Origin: Bacillota bacterium
GTDB lineage: Bacteria; Bacillota; Sulfobacillia; Sulfobacillales; Sulfobacillaceae
Direction: 5' to 3'
DNA: 64,000 nt
NCBI GenBank assembly: GCA_023511625.1
Contig: JAIMBD010000007.1
Span: 1 to 64,000 of the forward strand
The translations under genes and the position numbers were made by a program. Below are positions 7,802-15,194 of this stretch, one piece after another. Numbering within the stretch: the stretch's first letter is position 1; the number at the start of each line of letters is the position of its first letter. Under the pieces are notes generated by a model. That model saw nothing but the letters and a program-made list of their open reading frames with translations. It was not told the DNA's origin and did no database searches.

Positions 7802-9424
7802 TCAAGCATGGACGGCAGCGGAGTCCGAAAGGTTCGGGTGGGCCGTACTGAGCGCAAGGCGGTCAGCGATGGCGACCAGGGCCTGCTCGGTGGCCCGTAG
7901 GGTAAGGGAACCGGCAAGGGTTGGGGATAGGGCGACGGCCGTGGCAGCAGGGCGACCTGGCTGCGTCGGCCATTTGGCGGCCGGAAAGGCGGCCAGGGAC
8001 CAGCGTAGGTACCGAACTCCGGCCGGCCCCTTCACGGCTCCTTCCCACTCGATGTCGACGTAAGTGGGGCGCGGTCCTCCGACCTTGTCCGGGGCCATGG
8101 CCACCACGTAGAGGGTGGCGGGGTTGCCGGTAGAAAGGGTCAGGGACTGGGCGTGCACGATGGCCGAGCCGTGATAGAGGAGGCAATCTTGAAACCCATA
8201 GGCTTCAAGGCGGCCGAAGTCTGGGGTCATCCAGATCTCGGCCAAAGCCTCGGCGCCGTGCGGGCTCGTGTACAGTTCGGCCACCGTGGCCGAGCCCGGG
8301 CCTAAGACCGAGCTTTCGTTGGCCCGGTAGGTGACTTTGGACCCAAAACCCGAGAGCTCGGGGAAAAAGGCATCGATGGCTGTGGTGGGGACGGTCACCG
8401 GCCGTCCCAAGGATCCAGCAGGCAGGGACCAGACGGGCAGCAAGGCGGCGAAGAGGCCTAGGCTCAGCGCGCCGCCAAGGCCGCACCGACGGCGGCTCGG
8501 GAGGGCCAGGAGGGGGCGCGCCGGCCAAGGCTCGGCCAGAAGGCCGAGGGGCCGGGCGAGCGCCATCAGGGTCAATCCCAGCGCGGCGAAGAAGAGAAAC
8601 CCCAAGCTGGGGTGCAGGACCCCGAAGGTAAATCCTGAGCCGAAGACGTGGACGGCGCCTACCAGCACGCCTAAACGCAGCCAATTGGACACCAAGGCCC
8701 CTGCTAAAGCTACGGCCACCATCGCGAGGCGACTTGGGACGGGGCCTTTCCAGAGGGTCAAGAACAGCGGGAGCAAAATTGCCGCGCCCAAAAGGCTGTC
8801 CGCTCCGCTGCAAGCCTGGGCCACAATCACCGGTACCCAGTGTCCGCGGTGGGCTACGACAAAGGTTCCGGTGGCGGCGTCGACCGTGCGCAGCCACGGC
8901 ACCCAGCGGGTGGCCGCCTCCAATCCGCGAATGGCGGCGGCCACGAGGGTGCCTTGAACGGGGTCGACCAGCGACTGAAAGACCGGAGGCCACGCCAGAA
9001 GCCAGTAGGCCAAGGGGGCGACCAGGCGCCGGGTGATGCCCACGCCAAACCAAAGCCAAGCCATGCCGAGCGCCCAGGCCGGCCACAACAAAAGCCCCAT
9101 GGCGTGGCCGACCAGGGTCACCGGCCAAAGCCGCGGCCCGAGGGCGAGGATGCCGCCGACCAGAAGAAGCGCCCCACCGCCGACCAACAGATCGACCTCG
9201 CGGTCATCCGGGTAGGCATGCGGCGTCGTGGCCAAGGTGACCGCGGCCCAGGCCACGGCCAAGACCGGGATCCACACCAGGTAGGCGACGGGCGTGTCGG
9301 CCAGAGCCTGTTGCCATAGGGGCTCGGCATAGGCCACGGCCGGGGCAAGCGCCAGGAGCGCCCACCCCCACAGGAAGCCCCGGTAGCCCTCGGAACCCAC
9401 CTTGTTACCTACGGCCGCAGCCAT
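7802..9424 (-). CDS. Exosortase with C-terminal EpsI-like extracytoplasmic domain
   Basis: This 540-residue protein is an exosortase/archaeosortase-family membrane transpeptidase. Eight or so helices span residues 15-295. The expected catalytic triad is visible: Cys205 in QACSGADS, Arg250 in SNWLRLG and His271 in HPSLG; WPPVFQSLVDP is also family-like. A further helix (about 317-333) leads to a C-terminal soluble domain (about 335-540) with LYHGSAIV and alternating strands, resembling the EpsI domain often fused to or next to exosortases. ATG 9424 lies one base after the stop of the upstream gene, whose product carries a tripartite C-terminal sorting tail. The gene pair therefore looks like an enzyme with a dedicated substrate. 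Exosortases are best known from Gram-negative bacteria with PEP-CTERM proteins. Confidence 0.87.
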   Translation of the reverse strand: MAAAVGNKVGSEGYRGFLWGWALLALAPAVAYAEPLWQQALADTPVAYLVWIPVLAVAWAAVTLATTPHAYPDDREVDLLVGGGALLLVGGILALGPRLWPVTLVGHAMGLLLWPAWALGMAWLWFGVGITRRLVAPLAYWLLAWPPVFQSLVDPVQGTLVAAAIRGLEAATRWVPWLRTVDAATGTFVVAHRGHWVPVIVAQACSGADSLLGAAILLPLFLTLWKGPVPSRLAMVAVALAGALVSNWLRLGVLVGAVHVFGSGFTFGVLHPSLGFLFFAALGLTLMALARPLGLLAEPWPARPLLALPSRRRCGLGGALSLGLFAALLPVWSLPAGSLGRPVTVPTTAIDAFFPELSGFGSKVTYRANESSVLGPGSATVAELYTSPHGAEALAEIWMTPDFGRLEAYGFQDCLLYHGSAIVHAQSLTLSTGNPATLYVVAMAPDKVGGPRPTYVDIEWEGAVKGPAGVRYLRWSLAAFPAAKWPTQPGRPAATAVALSPTLAGSLTLRATEQALVAIADRLALSTAHPNLSDSAAVHA

Positions 9425-9425
9425 G

Positions 9426-10307
9426 TCAGGACGTCACCCGCCGGCGCCGGGCCCAAACCCACGCCAAAGGACCGCCGAGGAGCAGGGGGCCGGCTGCGGC
9501 CCACGGCAACTCGGGCAGCTGTCCGGCCGGGGATTCCACCGAGGAGCTGAAGACGCTCATGGCGAACCACTCGCTGGGATCGATGGGGGCGGTGGTGTAC
9601 CCTGGCTGGTTGTTGGTGGTGCCGAGGTCGATGGTCACATTGCCGTCTGGCCCCACCCAGCCATACCAGATCCCCTCTACGTTCTGGGGGTTGTCAAAGG
9701 GATTGGCATCTCCGGGCCCGCCTTGGGCTCCGACCAAGACCACAAACTGGCCGGGTTGGGGAGCCGGGCTGCACCCGGCGGTATTCCAGATCGCTTGGTA
9801 GCCTGCGGGGGACAAGGCCGCGTCCCACTGGATACTGATGGTCCCACAGGTCGGGCCGTTGAGCTGCCCCTGTTGCCCAGAGGGGTCCGAAGGGCCGGGG
9901 TCGCTGTTGGACCCCCCGCTCCCCCCGTGGTTGTCGGCGGGGCGAAGCTCCATGGGGTGCACGGTGGCCGACGATTGCAGGTTTTGACCCCAGAAATAAC
10001 CCCCGCCGCTATCCCCACCTGGAGGGGGCGGCGAAGGAGGCCCATCCTGGGGGACGACCTGGACCTTTTCGATGGTGAACGACGAGCCCCCCGCATCCGG
10101 TGCCACCTCGGCATACCATCCGGGCGCTTGGCCCGGCCCTGAGACGATCGACGTCTGAAGGCTCTGATTGGGCCCGGGCGTAACCGCGATCCACCACGGG
10201 GTGGCCGGGCCCGAGGACGCCGCAAAAGCGGTCCCCGAGAGCAGAAAGAGGCCGGCTGCGGCCAAGGCGCTGGCTCCGCGGACTGAGGGGTGGGTCTTTG
10301 GGCGCAT
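9426..10307 (-). CDS. Secreted protein with C-terminal exosortase-type sorting tail (LPELPW-TM-Arg)
   Basis: The 293-residue product begins with a signal peptide (MRPKTHPSVRGASALAAAG..., cleavage near GTAFA-AS). The middle is Gly/Pro/Asn-rich with two cysteines and segments such as IWYGWVGPDGNV, so it is likely an extended surface or matrix protein. The end has the three-part layout of a sorting signal: LPELPW, a 15-residue hydrophobic stretch and ARRRR close to the terminus. The motif is not canonical LPXTG or PEP, but it lies directly before an exosortase gene. ATG 10307 is the only start giving a clean signal peptide, although AAGGAGGG stands about 20 bases upstream, which is unusually far. 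The first gene of the operon, it probably encodes the target of the following enzyme. Confidence 0.82.
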   Translation of the reverse strand: MRPKTHPSVRGASALAAAGLFLLSGTAFAASSGPATPWWIAVTPGPNQSLQTSIVSGPGQAPGWYAEVAPDAGGSSFTIEKVQVVPQDGPPSPPPPGGDSGGGYFWGQNLQSSATVHPMELRPADNHGGSGGSNSDPGPSDPSGQQGQLNGPTCGTISIQWDAALSPAGYQAIWNTAGCSPAPQPGQFVVLVGAQGGPGDANPFDNPQNVEGIWYGWVGPDGNVTIDLGTTNNQPGYTTAPIDPSEWFAMSVFSSSVESPAGQLPELPWAAAGPLLLGGPLAWVWARRRRVTS

Positions 10308-10336
10308 TCGACGTTTCGTGTGCGTTCCCTCCTTAC

Positions 10337-10383
10337 AAGGGGCCTTCAAGGGGCCTTGACAAGGGGCGTTAACAAGGGGCCTT
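10337..10383. repeat. Four short direct repeats of AAGGGGCCTT upstream of the exosortase-target gene
   Basis: AAGGGGCCTT occurs at 10337-10346, 10348-10357 and 10374-10383, with a one-base variant AAGGGGCGTT at 10361-10370. Spacing is 11, 13 and 13 bases. Each unit is nearly palindromic. The array ends just upstream of the ribosome binding site of the secreted target gene, inside its leader. It may be a regulator binding site array or an RNA structure. Confidence 0.8.
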
Positions 10384-10650
10384 AGGACTTCGCGATGGCT
10401 TCAGGGACGCTGTGCGGGCTCCGTGCAGACCCGGATACCCCGCGTGGGTTCCCGGATCGGCCTGGATCGCAGCTTTTGGGGGCGTGTCGCCCGGATGACC
10501 ATCCCGCCCTTCTGCGTAGGGCCCGGGGACACCGCCTTCATTGTCGAAGACTCCCCGCCATTCGGCAGTGCCGTTCCGAGTCGCGTCCTCGGTCTCACGC
10601 AAAGCCCTCCTCACCGTCTCGATGCCGGCCGCGATCCATCGCGTGGCCGC
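10384..10650 (-). other. Untranslated leader of the exosortase operon; no gene seen
   Basis: No credible reading frame is present on either strand between the terminator at 10656-10691 and the repeat array. On the minus strand the segment around 10420-10465 can form a stable hairpin (GATCCGGG with CCGGGTC, inner CCC/GGGG). I found no clear promoter and no known riboswitch core. A structured leader is possible. Confidence 0.4.
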
Positions 10651-10691
10651 AAAAGCCGCTGGCCCTGCGGGAGGAGCCGCAGGGCCAGCGG
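10651..10691 (-). terminator. Rho-independent terminator after the HTH/degenerate-GGDEF gene
   Basis: A perfect 15-bp stem (10656-10670 with 10677-10691) and a 6-base loop are followed, on the minus strand, by CTTTTG. It stands 15 bases after the stop codon at 10706 and separates the regulator operon from the exosortase operon. Confidence 0.85.
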
Positions 10692-10705
10692 GCTCAAGAC
10701 GAGAC

Positions 10706-11335
10706 TTAGGCGTCGGGATCGAGGTGGCGGGCCAACATCCGGCGCGCGGCCAAGGCGAGGCCGGCCTGGCGCGCCTTTTGTCCTACCTGGGGAAGAAATT
10801 CGGCCAAGGGGGCGGTGTTGTTGCCTACCTCAATGGCGAGCCCCCACCCCTGCCCGCGGGCGACGAGGCGACTCGACAGACGCCCCAGGGCCGCCTTGGC
10901 GCCAGCCGCCGAGGTTTCCGGCAAGAGAATCCAGGCCAAGCCGTCGATGGTCGCCAGTTGGTCTGACCGCCGGAGCCACGGTCGCACGGTTATGGCCAGC
11001 GCTATCGCCTCTTCGCCTTCGGTCGGGGCCAGGGCGGCGACGGCCCAGGGCGTGCCGGCGGCCCGACCCCGCAACTGCAAGTCGCGGGCCAGGGCGTAAA
11101 ACGCGGCGGAGTCGACCAGTCGGGCGGGGCCCGCTCGGGACCCCGAAGGGAATCCGCGCGGGGCAGGGAGGAGCTTCTCCCCAATCCGCCGGACGTAACG
11201 CCGCACCATGGCGGTGCTGACCCCGAGGGCGGCGGCCATCTCGGTCAGATCCGCCTGTTGGCTCAACAGTTGCAGCACCGCGCATTCGCGGTCGGTAAAC
11301 CGCCAGGATTCGTGGCCGCGCATCAAGACAAACAT
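10706..11335 (-). CDS. LuxR-like HTH protein with degenerate GGDEF domain keeping an I-site-like RxxD
   Basis: The N-terminal part (about residues 10-55 of 209) holds a helix-turn-helix: FTDRECAVLQLLSQQ, then a recognition helix in LGVSTAMVRRYVRRI, as in LuxR/sigma-like regulators. Residues about 75-200 have the length and strand order of a GGDEF domain, but the active-site loop reads DGLAW instead of GGDEF. Five residues before it stands RRSD (about 122-125), exactly where active cyclases carry the inhibitory RxxD site. The protein is therefore probably inactive as a cyclase but may bind c-di-GMP and act as a transcription factor. ATG 11335 follows GGGGGG; a TTG at 11371 is the alternative. 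It follows the STAND-like regulator by 73 bases. Confidence 0.65.
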   Translation of the reverse strand: MFVLMRGHESWRFTDRECAVLQLLSQQADLTEMAAALGVSTAMVRRYVRRIGEKLLPAPRGFPSGSRAGPARLVDSAAFYALARDLQLRGRAAGTPWAVAALAPTEGEEAIALAITVRPWLRRSDQLATIDGLAWILLPETSAAGAKAALGRLSSRLVARGQGWGLAIEVGNNTAPLAEFLPQVGQKARQAGLALAARRMLARHLDPDA

Positions 11336-11408
11336 CCCCCCGAATCGGCTCGACCAGAGGGCGAACCGCAATACGTCGCTGTCCGGCCGGCGTGCTGGCT
11401 TCGGCGCC

Positions 11409-13232
11409 TCACCGCTCGGGAGCGGGGGGCAGAAAGAGGTGTTCGGCCAGCCGGGTCAAGGCGCGCTGATGGGTGCGGAAATAGGTGGCTCGGGATACGT
11501 TCAGCCGTTCCGCCAAGAGTTCGTGGGGACCCTTGCGCTCCACGTAGTACAGCGTGAGCAGCGCGCGGCCGGACGGCCACTCGCCGAGGTCGGCAGAGCT
11601 TAAGGCGTCCAGCAGCCAATGGCGCAACCGAACAGGGGACAAACGCTCCGGCCACAGTTGGGCCAGGTCTGAGTGTTCGAGCTGGTCGAGGTCGTGGATG
11701 GCCAACAGCGCTTCGCGAGCGGCCTTGAAGAGCCGGTCGCGGGGCGCTGGGACATCGGGATACAAAAGGCGGCTGAGCCAGGGGCCAAGGCGGCGGGGGC
11801 CTAGGGCGAGCTCCCAGCGCTGAGGGTCGTGGGTCTCAAAGCCGTAGGCCTGAAACCACCGAGTGAGCAGACGAGCGTCGACCCCTGAATCGTGCAGGAC
11901 CTGCGCTTCGACCACCAGTCCGCGCGCCAGCACGGCCGAGGCTAAAAGCACCGTGGCGAGCGCCTCCCAGGCGTGCGGGCAGCCTGGGCTGAGCGCGATG
12001 CGCTCGACTACGGCGGGACCAGGCTCGCTGGCTCGGGGAAACTGCCCTTCTGCCGACGCCAACACCTGCCCGCTGGCGTCGGTCAACACCACGGCCTTGC
12101 GGGCTGTGGCGGCCGGCCAGTGGACCTGCCAAGACGTCGGCCACGCCTGACCGGCCAACACCCTGGGCGCCAAGACCGTGCGCAGGACCTCTTCGGCGAT
12201 GACGGCCGTGCCGGCCCCCTCGGCCCAGGCCACGAAGCGGGCCGCGTGCCACCGCCAGTGGCGGGCCGCCCACGGGCGCAGTTGGAGCACCGCTGGCTCG
12301 AGTTCCGCGCGCAGGGCCCCGCGAAATCCCCACAGCCCTGGACCCCGCGACTCCACCAGCGGGAGGGTACAGAGTCGCTCCCAATGGCGTGCCGTCAAGT
12401 CGGAGCCGACCACTGCGCCAAGCAGCGGCCGGGTGAAGGTGGGAAAAAGCAAGGCCGGTGCCACCACCGCATCCAGGGATTCGTCTCCGAGCCCGGCCCG
12501 CCAGTTGAGTCGGCGGGATCCCGGGTGCAGGGCGCGTTCCATGAACAGGCTCAAGGCTTGGCCGGCATCCAGGGACTCTACCACCGTCGGGTGCTGGTTA
12601 AAGGTCGCGGCCAGCCTCGACGCCAGGGTGGGAGATCCCCCCGAGACCAACTCGCCCAGTGCCGCAAGCCACGTCGGCATGCCGGCGCTGGCCAGATACC
12701 GCCGGGTGACCTCAGGCGCCCAGGGCAGGACGGAGAGAATCCGCCGCTGCCCCCGCACGTCGGGCGTCTCATGCCACAGCGCCGCAAACGGCTCGCGCCC
12801 GATGGCCATCACCAGCGTGCCGGGCCGAAGGCGCGGCCAGACCGTCTCGCACAGGTAGGCATCGAACTCGCGCCAGGCGTCGTAGTGGTCGATCACCCAG
12901 ATCAGGGGGCTGGGCGCTTCGCGCAGGGCGTCGATGGGATCCCATCCGGCCCCGTCGAGACCTAGCGCCTGCGCCAGGTGCTGGCCCACTGCTTGGGGAT
13001 GGGGGGCCACCTCGTCGGCGGCTGTCCACAGAATCGGAGGATCGGGAGCCATGGCCTTCAGGAAGGTGCGCACGAGGAGGCTCTTGCCGACCCCGGACGG
13101 GCCCTCGACTCCCACCACCACCGGGGCCGCTGCCGCGGCCCGCCAGGCTTGCTCCAGGCTCTCCATCTCGGCTGCGCGGTCAAACAACCGGCGTGCCGAC
13201 GCCAAGGTCATCCCGTCCTGTTCTCGGTTCAC
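11409..13232 (-). CDS. STAND/AAA-type ATPase transcriptional regulator with C-terminal HTH
   Basis: The 607-residue protein has a P-loop (GPSGVGKS, about residues 44-51), a Walker B-like LIWVIDHYD near residue 110, and the arginine-rich region expected of MalT/STAND-type NTPases. The middle is helical and may hold a sensor. Near the C-terminus, LAERLNVSRATYFRTHQ is a helix-turn-helix. No fixed ligand domain is recognised. GTG 13232 lies only two bases after GGAGG, so ATG 13211 may be the real start. The gene lies between the diguanylate cyclase and the HTH/degenerate-GGDEF protein, all on one strand, which suggests a shared regulatory circuit. Confidence 0.65.
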   Translation of the reverse strand: MNREQDGMTLASARRLFDRAAEMESLEQAWRAAAAAPVVVGVEGPSGVGKSLLVRTFLKAMAPDPPILWTAADEVAPHPQAVGQHLAQALGLDGAGWDPIDALREAPSPLIWVIDHYDAWREFDAYLCETVWPRLRPGTLVMAIGREPFAALWHETPDVRGQRRILSVLPWAPEVTRRYLASAGMPTWLAALGELVSGGSPTLASRLAATFNQHPTVVESLDAGQALSLFMERALHPGSRRLNWRAGLGDESLDAVVAPALLFPTFTRPLLGAVVGSDLTARHWERLCTLPLVESRGPGLWGFRGALRAELEPAVLQLRPWAARHWRWHAARFVAWAEGAGTAVIAEEVLRTVLAPRVLAGQAWPTSWQVHWPAATARKAVVLTDASGQVLASAEGQFPRASEPGPAVVERIALSPGCPHAWEALATVLLASAVLARGLVVEAQVLHDSGVDARLLTRWFQAYGFETHDPQRWELALGPRRLGPWLSRLLYPDVPAPRDRLFKAAREALLAIHDLDQLEHSDLAQLWPERLSPVRLRHWLLDALSSADLGEWPSGRALLTLYYVERKGPHELLAERLNVSRATYFRTHQRALTRLAEHLFLPPAPER

Positions 13233-13373
13233 GCCTCCGTGGCCCCCCTCTTTCGGCGCCGGCCCTTCGCCGGAACGGCGCCGCCGGCGCGGTGCAGCCG
13301 CTCCCGGTCATCGTACGGCAACATCGCGTGGCCGAGAGTGCCCGCATGGGTCTCGAATCTGGTCTCAACCCGC

Positions 13374-14930
13374 CTATTCGGCGAGACTGGTGTCGTAAAG
13401 CCGCCAGCCGTCCTTGCCGCTCCGCTTGGCGGCGTACATGGCCAGATCGGCCGCGTGCAGGAGGCTCTCTCCGTCCAGACCGTCTTCGGGGTAGCGGCTG
13501 AGTCCGGCGCTGATGCGCACGCGCACCGGGACGAGGCCCGGTGCGGCGAGCGGTTCGCCCATGGCGGCCAAAAGGCGCGCCAAGAGGCTTTGGGCGTCGC
13601 CGGCGGTGTTGACGTTCTGCACGAGAACGCCGAACTCGTCGCCGCCCAAGCGGGCCACCACGTCACCGGGGCGGAAGAGCCGCTGCAGGCGCTGACCCAC
13701 CTGACTTAACACCCAATCGCCGTGGCGATGGCCGTGGGTGTCGTTGAAGTGCTTAAAGTCGTCCAGGTCTACCAGGAGCACCGCAAAGGCTGCGTCGCCT
13801 TGGGTCATCTCCCGTAGGCGCTGGCGAAAATACCGGGGGTTGGCGAGACCGGTGAGGCTGTCTTGGTACGCCAGCCGGGAGATGGCATCGGTGTTGGCCC
13901 GCTCTTCGGTGACGTCGCGCAAGACCCAGAGCGCAAAGAGGTCTTCACCCACGTCCATGGCTTCGGCCTCGACCGCCAAAAGGCGCCGTTCCCCCCCTTG
14001 GGACAGCACTTCGGCCTCAAACGCGTTATGGAGTTGCTCGCCTTGCATCAGAGTGCGCAAGCGCTCCTGCACCAGGTCGCGGTGGGTGGGGAAGAAAAGC
14101 TTTTCCGCCATGGTGGGTAACCGCCCCACGAGTTGCACGGCCGCAGCGTTGGCGTCGAGGATTTCTCCGCTGGGGTCGACCAGTACCATAGGAGCGGGAT
14201 TGCTACTAAAGAGCGTCTGGTAGCGCTGGGCCCGCGAGGAGACCAGGGCGTAGCGGGTGACGGTGCGCCGCATGAGGGCGATCCAGACCAGCATGCCGGC
14301 CAGGTAAGGATAGGGCGGCAGCCAGGGCGGTGCAGAGGCGGGCAACATCACCCCCAGCACGAGGTCGGCCACGATCAAGGTCAGGGCGCCCCAGAAGAGC
14401 CCCAAGAGGCGGCCTCGCTGGTTGGGATGGGTGGCGCGGCCAAGCCCGTACCCGAGTCCGATGGCCGTGGCCGAAGAGACCACCACCGCGATCTCCATGG
14501 CGCGGTGAAAGCGCGCCCCGTAGATGGGCTCCCACCAAAACCCGCGCCAGACAAACCCGTCGACATTGTAGAGGTTGAGGCCAGAGATCACTGAAAACAG
14601 CGCCAAGGCCATCCAAACCCAGGTCACGACTTCCACCAGCCAACGCGGCCAGCGGCGTTCCCACCGCAGTACCTGGAGGTGGATGCGGATGCCGACGCCG
14701 GTGAGGACGGCGCCTAAGGTGCCGAGTCCCCACACTGCCACTCGGTAAGCGCCTGCCGGCCACAACTGGGTCAACAACACCGTGAACAGCATGGCCAGCA
14801 GGATGAGGTGTTCGGCAAACAGCCACCGGCTTATGGTGGACCGGGGGTTGCGTTGCACGAGCTCGATGCCCCAGTGGAAGAGCCACAGCATCGGGACACC
14901 GAGGATGAGCAGGATCCAGGCTGCCTGCAT
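13374..14930 (-). CDS. Membrane diguanylate cyclase (7TM-PAS-GGDEF)
   Basis: The 518-residue protein begins with about seven helices (residues 1-220, in the style of the N-terminal 7TM region of histidine kinases). A PAS domain follows (about 225-335: TLFSSNPAPMVLVDPSGEIL), then a GGDEF domain (about 350-510). The active site is intact (GGDEF at 429-433). Five residues upstream is RPGD (420-423), a full inhibitory I-site, and the DLDDFKHFNDTHG metal and nucleotide loop is present. It should make c-di-GMP from two GTP and be feedback-inhibited. No EAL domain is attached. The start at ATG 14930 follows AGAGGTG. A sigma-A promoter stands at 15043-15071. It could supply the ligand for the nearby riboswitch, MshEN glycosyltransferase and HTH protein. 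Confidence 0.9.
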   Translation of the reverse strand: MQAAWILLILGVPMLWLFHWGIELVQRNPRSTISRWLFAEHLILLAMLFTVLLTQLWPAGAYRVAVWGLGTLGAVLTGVGIRIHLQVLRWERRWPRWLVEVVTWVWMALALFSVISGLNLYNVDGFVWRGFWWEPIYGARFHRAMEIAVVVSSATAIGLGYGLGRATHPNQRGRLLGLFWGALTLIVADLVLGVMLPASAPPWLPPYPYLAGMLVWIALMRRTVTRYALVSSRAQRYQTLFSSNPAPMVLVDPSGEILDANAAAVQLVGRLPTMAEKLFFPTHRDLVQERLRTLMQGEQLHNAFEAEVLSQGGERRLLAVEAEAMDVGEDLFALWVLRDVTEERANTDAISRLAYQDSLTGLANPRYFRQRLREMTQGDAAFAVLLVDLDDFKHFNDTHGHRHGDWVLSQVGQRLQRLFRPGDVVARLGGDEFGVLVQNVNTAGDAQSLLARLLAAMGEPLAAPGLVPVRVRISAGLSRYPEDGLDGESLLHAADLAMYAAKRSGKDGWRLYDTSLAE

Positions 14931-15042
14931 GGGCGTTCACCTCTTCTCGGTTCCCGCCGGTTCCGTTCAGCGTTCGCAAAGGTGGAACGCACGACGCCCT
15001 GCCTTAAGGCCTTCCTCCGGGAATGATTGCCATTATGGAGCC

Positions 15043-15071
15043 ATTGTAGGGGATTTCGGGGGCCGTGGCAA
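15043..15071 (-). promoter_or_regulatory. Sigma-A promoter of the diguanylate cyclase gene
   Basis: On the minus strand TTGCCA (15066-15071) and TACAAT (15043-15048) are 17 bases apart. The transcript leader would be about 105 bases. Confidence 0.75.
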
Positions 15072-15194
15072 CGCAAAACCGCTCGAGATACCCCAAGCGA
15101 GACCCGAGCCGACAGTTGGCCCCAGACTGCATGGGGCGAGGGGGAGCAGTAGGGTAAGAGCAGTGGCGGCATGAAGCTGAAGAAGGAGGAAGAC

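Noticed and set aside
10597-10606. ACGCAAAGCC, as in the GEMM-I core, on the plus strand
   Set aside because: The GGCAAAC segment, P2 hairpin and GGGTTGCC end are absent around it, and no plus-strand gene follows. Chance match.
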